A DNA stretch of 64,000 bases from Phyllobacterium chamaecytisi. GTDB taxonomy: Bacteria > Pseudomonadota > Alphaproteobacteria > Rhizobiales > Rhizobiaceae. The DNA is taken from positions 62,001 to 126,000 of the forward strand of contig NZ_JAIQWW010000005.1 of NCBI RefSeq assembly GCF_020164455.1, given 5' to 3'. Shown here piece after piece: positions 28,821-36,335 of the stretch (position 1 is the stretch's first letter; every line of letters starts with the position of its first letter). The position numbers and the translations under genes were made by a program. The notes below the pieces were generated by a model, which was not told the origin of the DNA, did no database searches, and saw only the letters and a program-made list of their open reading frames with translations.

Positions 28821-29231
28821 ATGGCGCGGTTGATATTCATGATCCCCGTCATTCTTCTAACGATGTGTCCTGCCGCGGCGGACGATGCGCACAACGCCAT
28901 CATCGAAAACTGGTATTCTGCGCTCGGTACCGCCGACCGCGCGGTTTTCGACAGAATTCTGGCCGATGACGCAACGGTCATTCTCGAAGACATCGATACG
29001 ATCCAGACCAAGGATGAATTTCTGGCCAGCCTCGATGAATGGAAGAGCGCTGTGCGTGGCGCCAGGGTGCGCCATCGTATCGGCGGCGTTGAAGGCGATA
29101 CAACGACCGTTTTCGTCTGCTATCAATTCCCGGCCAACACTACCTACACGCGCGAGATCTTCAACTTTCGCGGCGGCAGGATCATCGAGAGCGCCCAGAG
29201 TTCGCTCGGCGAGGCCTGCGAGGGTTTTTGA
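28821..29231 (+). CDS. Exported NTF2/SnoaL-like protein
   Basis: A 136-residue protein with a signal peptide (residues 1-20, ending CPAAADDA) and an NTF2-like cone fold of the SnoaL/DUF4440 type: IENWYSALGTADRAVFDRILADDATVILEDIDTIQTKDEFLASLDEWKSAV, then TYTREIFNFRGGRIIESAQSSLG. Ligand and function unknown; probably periplasmic. AGGGAGA lies upstream of the ATG and the carbonic anhydrase gene ends 14 bp before it, so co-transcription is likely. Confidence 0.8.
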   Translation: MARLIFMIPVILLTMCPAAADDAHNAIIENWYSALGTADRAVFDRILADDATVILEDIDTIQTKDEFLASLDEWKSAVRGARVRHRIGGVEGDTTTVFVCYQFPANTTYTREIFNFRGGRIIESAQSSLGEACEGF

Positions 29232-29259
29232 AATGGAAAGGCCGGCGCAAGCGCCGGCC
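29230..29259 (-). terminator. Rho-independent terminator of the lytic transglycosylase gene
   Basis: Perfect stem GGCCGGCGC / GCGCCGGCC with an AA centre (29240-29259). On the minus strand it is followed by TTTCCATTT, so it terminates the minus-strand gene; it may also stop the convergent plus-strand transcript. Confidence 0.75.
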
Positions 29260-29285
29260 AGGAAACATCGTCGACGACGAACCGA

Positions 29286-30107
29286 TTATTCGCCGTCGAT
29301 CTTCGCGCCGATAATGGCAATCGCCTGCTGATAGACGGTGGCAGCGTTCCAGCCTGCAATGGCGCCGTAGTTGGCTTGTCCCGGTTGATAGCCGCCACCT
29401 GCGCGCCAGCCATGTCCGACCAGAAAATTCGCTGTCGATGCCAGTGCGTCGGCCTTGGAGCGGACCATGTCGATGCGGCCATTGCCGTCGCCGTCCGCGC
29501 CGTAGCGAAGGACATTGAGCGGAAGGAACTGCGTCTGACCGATCTCGCCGTGCATTGCGCCGACGGCATTGGGCGCAAGCGTGCCGTTGTCGACAAGCTT
29601 CAATGCGGCATTGAGTTGCTCGCGGAAATACTCCGTGCGACGGCAGTCATAGGCAAGGGTCGCGACGGCTGAAAGCGTATGCTGATTGCCCATATAACTG
29701 CCAAAACCGGTTTCCATGCCCCAGATGGCGATCAATGGGCCAGCGGGAACACCGTAACGCTGCTCGATCCGATTAAACAGCGCGGCATTCTGTGCTTTTT
29801 GCGCGCGTCCCCGCGAAATGATCGTCTGGGCGCCGCGAACCTGCATGAATTTGTCGAGTGAATATTTGAAACTCTTCTGGTTGCGGTCGGCATTGATCGT
29901 CTTGGTAGCATACTTGACGTTGTCCAGAGCGTTGATGCCTCTGCTGCCGATACCCTGCGCCCCGGCCTGCTGCTGGTAGGTCTGGACCCACGACTCGAAT
30001 CCGGCGGAATTGTTGCCGCATTGAGGGGCAGCCTGCGCCATGCCTGCCGTCATAAGAAGCGCTGTCGCTACAGCCGCAAAAAATCTGCCTTTGGCAACGA
30101 ATGCCAT
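29286..30107 (-). CDS. Lytic murein transglycosylase (MltB-like)
   Basis: A 273-residue periplasmic enzyme that cleaves the MurNAc-GlcNAc bond of peptidoglycan with 1,6-anhydro product. Signal peptide (about 1-27, ending AQAA), SLT_2/MltB domain with catalytic E132 in IAIWGMETGFGSYMGN, then MHGEIGQTQFLPLNVLRYG and NFLVGHGWRAGGGY. Shorter than E. coli MltB and without a lipobox or a C-terminal peptidoglycan-binding domain, as is common in rhizobia. Confidence 0.92.
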   Translation of the reverse strand: MAFVAKGRFFAAVATALLMTAGMAQAAPQCGNNSAGFESWVQTYQQQAGAQGIGSRGINALDNVKYATKTINADRNQKSFKYSLDKFMQVRGAQTIISRGRAQKAQNAALFNRIEQRYGVPAGPLIAIWGMETGFGSYMGNQHTLSAVATLAYDCRRTEYFREQLNAALKLVDNGTLAPNAVGAMHGEIGQTQFLPLNVLRYGADGDGNGRIDMVRSKADALASTANFLVGHGWRAGGGYQPGQANYGAIAGWNAATVYQQAIAIIGAKIDGE

Positions 30108-30450
30108 GAAAATCTCCTCAAAGGTTGAATCGTCGTGCTCCTATCTGCCATTTTTCTGTCGTGCTGTCATCTGCAAGAATCGAGCTATATGGGTTGAAAC
30201 GGCGCTCATTCTCAGCGTTTCAGGCTGCTATCGGCCTGCACATGCGGCAAATCGCATGTGTCGCCAGCCAATGTCATGACCGGCACGGATACAATCTAGG
30301 GTTGTTACTCGTCAATTGTGCCACCGCGCCCGACCTTGAACTAATTGATGAGACCTTTTGAGAGAGTTCCGCTGGAGGCCTTTCACAGTTTCAGCTACGC
30401 TTTCACTACATTTTTTGTATATACAATAATTATTGACCAAAGCAGTTTTC
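30108..30450. other. Non-coding region between the transglycosylase and brnT
   Basis: A 343-bp gap without a convincing gene. It contains an 8-bp hairpin CACATGCG-N6-CGCATGTG (30239-30260) and, near brnT, the perfect 12-bp palindrome TTGTATATACAA (30415-30426). The left end should hold the transglycosylase promoter. Base composition is more AT rich near brnT. Confidence 0.5.
30415..30426. promoter_or_regulatory. Candidate BrnA operator upstream of brnTA
   Basis: Perfect palindrome TTGTATATACAA 25 bp before the brnT ATG, likely overlapping the -10 region. BrnTA modules are known to repress their own promoter through BrnA, so this is the obvious candidate site. Confidence 0.5.
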
Positions 30451-30726
30451 ATGAGTAGATTTGAGTGGGACGAAGAAAAGGCCAAAGCGAATTTGCGCAA
30501 GCATGGCGTCGATTTTGGCGTGACTGAGCGGTTTGAATTCAACACTGCTTTAGAGCAACTGGACGACAGGCATGATTATGAAGAGGAAAGGATTGTGGCT
30601 ATAGGGTTTATCGGGCCTTCACTCTTTACTCTTGTTTACACAGAACGGCGCGATAAAATCAGGGTAATCTCTTTGCGAAAATCAAAAACGATTGAGATCA
30701 AAAAATATGCGAAATCTTATGAATGA
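30451..30726 (+). CDS. brnT: BrnT family toxin
   Basis: A 91-residue type II toxin with a RelE-like fold, a ribonuclease that blocks translation in Brucella. Family features: MSRFEWDEEKAKANLRKHGVDF at the N terminus, then the strand series RIVAIGFIGPSLFTLVYTERRDKIRVISLRKS and a basic C-terminal helix (KYAKSYE). I use the ATG at 30451, which fits the family N terminus; a TTG at 30433 is in frame. The site before the ATG is poor in Shine-Dalgarno bases, so translation may be weak. The stop overlaps brnA. Confidence 0.93.
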   Translation: MSRFEWDEEKAKANLRKHGVDFGVTERFEFNTALEQLDDRHDYEEERIVAIGFIGPSLFTLVYTERRDKIRVISLRKSKTIEIKKYAKSYE

Positions 30727-31054
30727 TCAGCAGCTCGTGGCTCATCGGGCACGGATTAGGGCGGCGCTCGACAGCATCACCCCAGCGGAAGATGCTGCAA
30801 TTGCGAAAGCAGTATTAGAAGACCCGGACACAGTGCTCATTACCGAATTGACAAAACGCCGCCCCGGTCGTCCGGTTGCCGATACACCAAAAATCCCGGT
30901 CTCCATCCGTCTCAGCCCGGATGTACTGGATCATTATCGCTCAAGCGGGCGTGGCTGGCAGGGCCGCATCGACGAGGCATTGCGCAAGTTAATGCAACTC
31001 GAAACCCAGGATGAGCGACCCAACGCTGTGACACGCCGGAAAAAGCGCGCCTGA
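30707..31054 (+). CDS. brnA: BrnA family antitoxin
   Basis: An antitoxin of about 115 residues that binds BrnT and represses the operon. The N-terminal half contacts the toxin; the C-terminal half (VSIRLSPDVLDHYRSSGRGWQGRIDEALRKLM) is the ribbon-helix-helix-like DNA-binding part of the BrnA family. The start is either ATG 30707 (MRNLMNDQQL) or ATG 30719 (MNDQQL), which overlaps the brnT stop by 8 bp; an ATG at 30692 is less likely. A basic tail (TRRKKRA) ends the protein. Confidence 0.92.
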   Translation: MRNLMNDQQLVAHRARIRAALDSITPAEDAAIAKAVLEDPDTVLITELTKRRPGRPVADTPKIPVSIRLSPDVLDHYRSSGRGWQGRIDEALRKLMQLETQDERPNAVTRRKKRA

Positions 31055-31176
31055 CCCCGCGCGTCTTGACTCCACGCCGCATTTCCTGTTTAAGCCGCCC
31101 ATCAATCCGCGACGAGCTTTGAAACTCCGAGCAGCCAACCGGGGCCCCGCAAGGGTCTAGACGATCCCGGAGGTCA

Positions 31177-31220
31177 ACACCCGACAGCGCGATGCGCCCT
31201 CGGGTGTCATTTTGCTTTGA
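31177..31220 (+). terminator. Hairpin with T-rich tail between brnA and ffh
   Basis: Stem ACACCCGA / TCGGGTGT (31177-31184, 31200-31207) with an inner GCGC-GAT-GCGC stem, then CATTTTGCTTTG. It either terminates brnTA (120 bp downstream of brnA) or acts as an attenuator in an ffh leader, since ffh starts 85 bp later. Upstream lies a CGGGGCCCCG palindrome (about 31139-31148). Confidence 0.6.
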
Positions 31221-31291
31221 GCTCTTTGCCATGGCGCGGTTGGTACTTATCTTTTGGGGAGCGGGTCTCTGAAGGAATAAAGGAAAACTGG

Positions 31292-32872
31292 ATGTTCGAG
31301 AGCTTACAGGAACGACTTGGTTCGATTTTGAACGGCCTCACAGGCCGTGGCGCGCTGTCGGATGCCGATGTCGCGGCGGCCTTGCGCGAAGTGCGCCGGG
31401 CCCTGATCGAAGCTGACGTCGCGCTCGATGTCGTCCGTTCGTTTACCGACAAGGTTCGTGCCAAGGCAGTTGGCGCTGATATCGTCAAGAGCATCAAACC
31501 CGGCCAGATGGTCGTCAAGATCGTCCATGACGAGCTGATCGACATGCTCGGCGCCGAGGGCGTCACCATTGATCTGAACGCGCCGGCGCCCGTCGTCATC
31601 ATGATGGTTGGTCTGCAGGGTTCCGGTAAAACCACCACCACCGGCAAGATCGGCAAGCGCCTGACCGAGCGGTCGAGGAAGAAGGTGCTTCTCGCCTCTC
31701 TCGATACGCGCCGTCCCGCCGCGCAGGAACAGTTGCGCCAGCTCGGTGTGCAGACCGGCGTCGACACGCTACCAATCATTGCTGGCCAGACACCCGTCGA
31801 GATCGCAGCGCGCGCCGTTCAGGCGGCCAAGCTCGGCGGCCATGATGTCGTCATCCTCGATACGGCGGGCCGTACCCATATCGACGAGCCATTGATGATC
31901 GAAATGGCCGACATCAAGAAAAAGGCCAATCCGCATGAAATCCTGCTGGTTGCCGATGCGCTGACCGGTCAGGACGCCGTCAATCTTGCGCGGTCCTTCG
32001 ATGAGCGCGTTGGCATCACCGGTCTCGTTCTTACCCGGATGGATGGCGATGGCCGCGGCGGTGCTGCCCTTTCCATGCGGGCCGTCACCGGCAAGCCGAT
32101 CAAGCTTATCGCCACCGGCGAAAAGATGGATGCGCTGGAGGAATTCTATCCCCGCCGCATCGCCGATCGCATTCTCGGCATGGGCGACATCGTTTCGCTC
32201 GTTGAAAAAGCTGCTGAAAACATCGACGCGGAAAAAGCCGCGGCGATGGCCAAGAAGATGCAGTCCGGCAAGTTCGATCTCAACGATCTCGCTGACCAGA
32301 TCGGACAGATGCAGAAGATGGGCGGCATGGGCGGCATCATGGGGATGATGCCCGGCATGGGCAAGATGAAGGATCAGATGGCTGCGGCCGGTCTCGATGA
32401 TTCCATCTTCAAGCGCCAGCTCGCGATCATTTCGTCAATGACCAAGGCGGAGCGCGGCAATCCCGATCTGCTCAAGCACTCGCGCAAGCAGCGTATCGCC
32501 AAGGGTTCCGGCACCAATGCCGCCGACATCAACAAGCTTCTCAAGATGCACCGCCAGATGGCGGACATGATGAAGGCGATGGGCGGCAAGGGCAAAGGCG
32601 GCATGATGAAACAGATGATGGGCGGCCTTGGCGCGAAAATGGGTCTCGGTGGGCTGGGCGGCATGGGGGGCATGCCTGACCTGTCCAAGATGGATCCGAA
32701 GCAGCTTGAAGCCCTGCAGAAACAGGCGGAAGCCGCTGGTTTCGGCAAGGGTGGCGGCTCGCCTGGTGGGCTCGGTGGTCTTCCGGGCGGATTAGGTGGC
32801 TTGGGCGGCGGCATGCCGCGTCTGCCCGGCCTTGGTGGCGGTCTTCCCGGACTGCCGAAAAAGAAAGGGTGA
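31292..32872 (+). CDS. ffh: Signal recognition particle protein Ffh
   Basis: A 526-residue SRP54-type GTPase that, with 4.5S RNA and FtsY, delivers nascent membrane proteins to the translocon. N domain (1-90), G domain with GLQGSGKTTTTGKIGKRL (P-loop), LDTAGRTHIDEP and LTRMDGDGRGGAALS, then a Met-rich M domain (MGGIMGMMPGMGKMKDQM). The tail is unusually Gly/Met/Leu/Pro rich, as in other rhizobial Ffh. ATG 31292 has AGGAATAAAGG upstream. It heads an ffh-chorismate mutase-rpsP group, with a 2-bp gap to the next start. Confidence 0.97.
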   Translation: MFESLQERLGSILNGLTGRGALSDADVAAALREVRRALIEADVALDVVRSFTDKVRAKAVGADIVKSIKPGQMVVKIVHDELIDMLGAEGVTIDLNAPAPVVIMMVGLQGSGKTTTTGKIGKRLTERSRKKVLLASLDTRRPAAQEQLRQLGVQTGVDTLPIIAGQTPVEIAARAVQAAKLGGHDVVILDTAGRTHIDEPLMIEMADIKKKANPHEILLVADALTGQDAVNLARSFDERVGITGLVLTRMDGDGRGGAALSMRAVTGKPIKLIATGEKMDALEEFYPRRIADRILGMGDIVSLVEKAAENIDAEKAAAMAKKMQSGKFDLNDLADQIGQMQKMGGMGGIMGMMPGMGKMKDQMAAAGLDDSIFKRQLAIISSMTKAERGNPDLLKHSRKQRIAKGSGTNAADINKLLKMHRQMADMMKAMGGKGKGGMMKQMMGGLGAKMGLGGLGGMGGMPDLSKMDPKQLEALQKQAEAAGFGKGGGSPGGLGGLPGGLGGLGGGMPRLPGLGGGLPGLPKKKG

Positions 32873-32874
32873 AT

Positions 32875-33180
32875 ATGTCGTCCTCCTCTCTCCCCAAAGA
32901 ACTGCTCCAATTGCGCGCTTCCATCGACAATATCGATGCAGCGTTGATCCACATGCTCGCCGAACGTTTCCGCTGCACCAAGGCAGTGGGCGTTTTGAAG
33001 GCGAAGAATGGCCTCGCACCCGCTGACCCGGGCCGTGAAAAACTACAGGTCGAACGTCTGCGCTCACTGGCGCTGGATTCAGATCTGGACCCCGATTTTG
33101 CCGAGAAGTTCCTGAACTTCATCGTCAAGGAAGTGATCAGGCATCACGAAACAACAGCCGCCAAGGAAAACGGCGCTTAA
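32875..33180 (+). CDS. Chorismate mutase, AroQ type
   Basis: A 101-residue all-helical enzyme converting chorismate to prephenate for Phe/Tyr synthesis. Family features: [37 protein letters not shown], then [13 protein letters not shown] and [14 protein letters not shown]. It starts 2 bp after the ffh stop, so it is translationally coupled to ffh. A chorismate mutase between ffh and rpsP is common in Hyphomicrobiales. Confidence 0.9.
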   Translation: MSSSSLPKELLQLRASIDNIDAALIHMLAERFRCTKAVGVLKAKNGLAPADPGREKLQVERLRSLALDSDLDPDFAEKFLNFIVKEVIRHHETTAAKENGA

Positions 33181-33224
33181 GCAATTCCAGGAAAAGTGTA
33201 ATGCGGTTTTCCGTCCGGAATTGC
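33181..33224. repeat. Short palindromic repeat between chorismate mutase and rpsP genes
   Basis: GCAATTCC (33181-33188) and GGAATTGC (33217-33224) flank GGAAAAGTG and GGTTTTCCGTCC. This is the same inner palindrome as the left part of the element at 9290. It directly follows the TAA of the chorismate mutase gene and precedes the rpsP ribosome site by about 25 bp. Confidence 0.8.
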
Positions 33225-33259
33225 GCACACAAACAACCCAACTACCAAGGAGAATACCA

Positions 33260-33721
33260 ATGCCACTGAAAATCCGTCTGGCCCGTGCAGGGTCGAAGAA
33301 GCGCCCTTATTATCACGTCGTCATTGCTGACGTGCGTTCGCCGCGCGATGGCCGTTTCATCGAAAACGTCGGCTCATGGAATCCGATGCTTCCCAAGGAT
33401 GGCGATCGCGTCAAGCTCGATGCCGACCGCATCAATTACTGGATCGGTCATGGCGCACAGCCAACGGACCGCGTTCTTCGCTTCCTCGATCAGGCCGGTA
33501 TCGCCAAGCGCGACACCCGCAGCAATCCTGAAAAGGCATTGCCGGGCAAGAAGGCACAGGAACGCGTTGCCATGGCCAAGCAGGCTGAAGAAGATGCAAA
33601 GGCCAAGGTCATTGCTGATGCGGAAGCTGCTGCCGCCGCCGCTGAGGCTGAAAAGGCTGCCGCCGCTGAAGCTGCTGCTGCGCCTGCCGAAGAAGCTCCG
33701 GCTGAAGAAACTGCAAGCTGA
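33260..33721 (+). CDS. rpsP: 30S ribosomal protein bS16 with extended tail
   Basis: A 153-residue small-subunit protein. The S16 core is residues 1-85 ([42 protein letters not shown]). Beyond it is an about 65-residue Lys/Ala/Glu-rich tail ([27 protein letters not shown]) with no fold I can name; extended S16 tails are usual in this order. AAGGAG lies upstream of ATG 33260. rimM, trmD and rplS, which often follow rpsP, are absent; a terminator and phoD come next. Confidence 0.96.
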   Translation: MPLKIRLARAGSKKRPYYHVVIADVRSPRDGRFIENVGSWNPMLPKDGDRVKLDADRINYWIGHGAQPTDRVLRFLDQAGIAKRDTRSNPEKALPGKKAQERVAMAKQAEEDAKAKVIADAEAAAAAAEAEKAAAAEAAAAPAEEAPAEETAS

Positions 33722-33750
33722 TCATCAGCTTCTGCTGTTGACGACGAAAC

Positions 33751-33783
33751 GGGTGGCTTTTGCCGCCCGTTTTTGTTTTTGAG
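33751..33783 (+). terminator. Rho-independent terminator after rpsP
   Basis: Stem ACGGGTGGC / GCCGCCCGT (one G-U pair) with a TTTT loop, followed by TTTTGTTTTT. It closes the ffh-rpsP transcript 30 bp past the rpsP stop. Confidence 0.9.
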
Positions 33784-33922
33784 CAAACTTCACAGAACTG
33801 CAAAAAAACTGAAACGTTCTCCGCGCAAAGAAGACGCAGCCAGCCACTTTGAATCGGCGCATAATGCTCCCAAGACCCTTTGCGGTTTGGGGTCACGCGT
33901 CAGCCAGCCCGGAGAGACCACT

Positions 33923-35500
33923 ATGAGCAGATCGGCTTCGTTCACGCGCCGCAACTTCCTCGTTTCATCGGGAGCCGTTGCACTGACCGCAGCGTCAGGT
34001 CTTGCGCTCCCATCCTATTCACGCGCGAATGCGCGACCGGTATTTACGCATGGCGTTCAGTCGGGTGACGTCGACGCGACGACGGGCATGATCTGGACGC
34101 GAACCGACAGGCCAGCGCGGGTCAATATCGAAGTTTCCACCACGGAGAGCTTTGCCAACGCCTATTCGTTACCGCCGCTCAATGCCTTCCCGGACAGCGA
34201 CCTTGCGGTAAAGCAATTGCTCACCGATCTCGTCTCGGACCAGGATATTTTTTACCGCCTGACTGCAGTTGATCTTAGCGACCTCAATGCTGTCTCGGAA
34301 CCGATTGTAGGCCATTTCAAAACCGCCCCGACAGCAAAGCGCAATATCCGTTTTGCCTGGTCAGGCGATACGGTAGGTCAAGGCTGGGGTATCGACGAGA
34401 CCGGCATGAAGACCTACGCGACTATCGCCAGCCACACCCCCGATTTCTTCCTGCACTCGGGCGATACGATCTATGCCGACGGTCCTCTGGTGGAAGAAAC
34501 GACGTTGAAGGACGGGAGCAAGTGGAAAAACCGCATCATCACCGATGAAAAGCGCAAGGTGGCAGAAACGCTGGACGAATATCGGGGCCAGTGGAAATAC
34601 AACATGCTTGACGATCACGTCCGGGCCCTGAACGCAATCTGCCCGACTTTTCTCCAGTGGGACGACCACGAGGTGCTCAACAACTGGTCTTCCTCCAAGG
34701 ATCTGACCGCCGACGATCGTTACACTGAAAAGTCCATCGCGCTCCTGTCGGCCCGGGCCGCGCGGGCCTTTCACGAAATGACCCCGATCCGCTACACGCC
34801 TGCTGAACCTGGACGCGTTTATCGCAAGATCGCCTATGGCCCGCTGCTTGACGTCTTCTTTCTCGACTTGCGTTCCTATCGCGGCCCGAATGGTCCGGAC
34901 ATGGAAGATACGATCACGCCGGAATCGTCCATTCTTGGCGCAAACCAGGTGCGCTGGCTGAAGCGCGAACTGTTGAATTCCCGCGCGACCTGGAAGGTCA
35001 TCGCGGCGGACATGCCGCTGGGTCTGGTGGTGTGGGACAATGCGACCGAGAAGAAGGGCGCGGAAGCTGTCGCCAATGGCGACAACGGCCCAGCGAAGGG
35101 GCGGGAGCTCGAGATTGCCGATCTGCTGCGCTTCATCAAATCTGCCGGTATCCGCAATACCGTCTGGTTCACGGCGGATGTGCACTACACGGCAGCGCAT
35201 TACTACAATCCGGACAAGGCGCAGTTCCAGGACTTCGAGCCGTTTTGGGAATTCGTTTCGGGCCCCATTCATGCCGGCACTTTCGGCCCCAACGATCTCG
35301 ACCAGACCTTCGGGCCGGAACTCAAGTTCATCAAGGCGCCAACACCGGAGCAAGGACAGAACCTGCCACCCTCGGCCGGGCTGCAGTTCTTCGGTCTCGT
35401 CGATATCGATGCCGCAAGCGAACAGATGACTGTGAGGCTGATGGATCGTGAGGACGCCGAACTTTACAAGGTAACGCTCGATCCCGTTCGTTCGATCTGA
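33923..35500 (+). CDS. phoD: PhoD-type alkaline phosphatase, TAT-exported
   Basis: A 525-residue phosphodiesterase/phosphomonoesterase of the PhoD family (Ca/Fe dependent), acting outside the inner membrane. Twin-arginine signal TRRNFLVSSGAVALTAASGLALP (residues 7-30). An N-terminal PhoD domain (VFTHGVQSGDVDATTGMIWTR) is followed by the metallophosphatase core: RFAWSGDTVG, HSGDTIYADGP, LQWDDHEVLNNW and WFTADVHYTAAHYY. I use ATG 33923; the frame opens at 33773 but the first 50 codons overlap the terminator. No PHO box was recognised. Confidence 0.9.
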   Translation: MSRSASFTRRNFLVSSGAVALTAASGLALPSYSRANARPVFTHGVQSGDVDATTGMIWTRTDRPARVNIEVSTTESFANAYSLPPLNAFPDSDLAVKQLLTDLVSDQDIFYRLTAVDLSDLNAVSEPIVGHFKTAPTAKRNIRFAWSGDTVGQGWGIDETGMKTYATIASHTPDFFLHSGDTIYADGPLVEETTLKDGSKWKNRIITDEKRKVAETLDEYRGQWKYNMLDDHVRALNAICPTFLQWDDHEVLNNWSSSKDLTADDRYTEKSIALLSARAARAFHEMTPIRYTPAEPGRVYRKIAYGPLLDVFFLDLRSYRGPNGPDMEDTITPESSILGANQVRWLKRELLNSRATWKVIAADMPLGLVVWDNATEKKGAEAVANGDNGPAKGRELEIADLLRFIKSAGIRNTVWFTADVHYTAAHYYNPDKAQFQDFEPFWEFVSGPIHAGTFGPNDLDQTFGPELKFIKAPTPEQGQNLPPSAGLQFFGLVDIDAASEQMTVRLMDREDAELYKVTLDPVRSI

Positions 35501-35531
35501 TCCGGTGATATCGACGAGTTTGCATCTGAGT

Positions 35532-35640
35532 TCAGCCTGATGAGGCAGCTGGTGTGATTTTCGAGACCCGGAGCGCAGTGGACATTTGGTCCATGAGCAC
35601 CGGAAGCGCAGAAAATTGCATCAGATGCCCATCAGGGTGA
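35532..35640. repeat. RIME-like palindromic intergenic repeat, copy E
   Basis: Core TCGAGACCCGGAGCGCAG, hairpin GTGGAC-ATTTG-GTCCAT, GAGCACCGGAAGCGCAGAAAA; outer arms CCTGATGAGGCAGCTG and CAGATGCCCATCAGGG. It lies between convergent phoD and the tetR-type gene, and its right end contains that gene's stop codon (35632-35634). Most like copy B. Confidence 0.75.
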
Positions 35641-36237
35641 AGTCAAAGCGTCCCAGGCCGCCATGGCAGCATCGGCGGTCTTCTTCAATTGCTCGAGTGT
35701 GGCGCCGTCACGCGCGGTGATCGACATGCCGTGTTGTACAGTCGCATAGAATTCCGCCACCTGCTGGATATCGACAGTCTCGGAGAGTTCGCCTTCGCGC
35801 ACCGCGCGCTCCAGCCGTTGGCGCAACTGTGTCACGTTGTCGAGGCGGCGCTCCTTCAGCAGCGATGACGGCGTTCCGGGACCCTCGTCGCCGTGCAGCG
35901 CGCCCATCACCACCATGCAACCATGCGGCTGGCCTGGATCGGTATGGGAGATGGCTGTCTGCATGAGAAAATCCGCGACCCCCTCCTTTGCAGTCGCCGC
36001 TGTCGGCAATGAGTGTTTGATGCGCTGGCCGATCTTGTTCGTATAGAGCTCGACCGCCTCCTTGAACAAGTCCGCCTTGCTGCCGAATGCAGCGTAAAGA
36101 CTGGGCGCATTGATGTGCATCGCCTGCGTCAGATCCGCCATGGACGCACTGTCATAGCCTTTCTGCCAGAACATGCGCATGGCGCATTCCAGCGCTGTAT
36201 CGCGGTCGAATGCACGCGGGCGGCCCTTCGGAGACAT
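35632..36237 (-). CDS. TetR family regulator
   Basis: A 201-residue repressor. The N-terminal HTH is clear (RDTALECAMRMFWQKGYDSASMADLTQAMHINAPSLYAAFGSKADLFKEAVELY), followed by an all-helical ligand domain with GQPHGCMVVMGALHG, typical of a large TetR subgroup often divergent from oxidoreductases. It is divergent from an SDR gene; two matching palindromes in the 98-bp spacer are probably its operators. I chose MSPKGRPRAF (36237). The last codons and stop lie in repeat E. Confidence 0.9.
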   Translation of the reverse strand: MSPKGRPRAFDRDTALECAMRMFWQKGYDSASMADLTQAMHINAPSLYAAFGSKADLFKEAVELYTNKIGQRIKHSLPTAATAKEGVADFLMQTAISHTDPGQPHGCMVVMGALHGDEGPGTPSSLLKERRLDNVTQLRQRLERAVREGELSETVDIQQVAEFYATVQHGMSITARDGATLEQLKKTADAAMAAWDALTSP

Positions 36238-36251
36238 CACGAATTCCTTTC

Positions 36252-36324
36252 TGTATCGATTAATACATAAATCACTTGACGCCGCTTCGCAATAGTGACA
36301 TTGCATTATGTATCGATCATTACA
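36252..36324. promoter_or_regulatory. Twin operators of the TetR/SDR divergent pair
   Basis: Two related 16-bp palindromes: TGTATCGATTAATACA (36252-36267), next to the regulator start, and TGTATCGATCATTACA (36309-36324), directly before the SDR ribosome site. A TTGACG lies between them (36276-36281). The placement suits repression of both genes by the TetR-type protein. Confidence 0.65.
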
Positions 36325-36335
36325 AAAAGGAAAAC

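Noticed and set aside
30108-30450. Possible tRNA or attachment site in the gap before brnT
   Set aside because: Hairpins are present but no cloverleaf with T-arm consensus and no duplicated att-like sequence could be found.
31055-31291. SRP (4.5S) RNA gene just upstream of ffh
   Set aside because: The region lacks the GGAAGCAGCC-type conserved loop of bacterial SRP RNA; only terminator-like hairpins are present.
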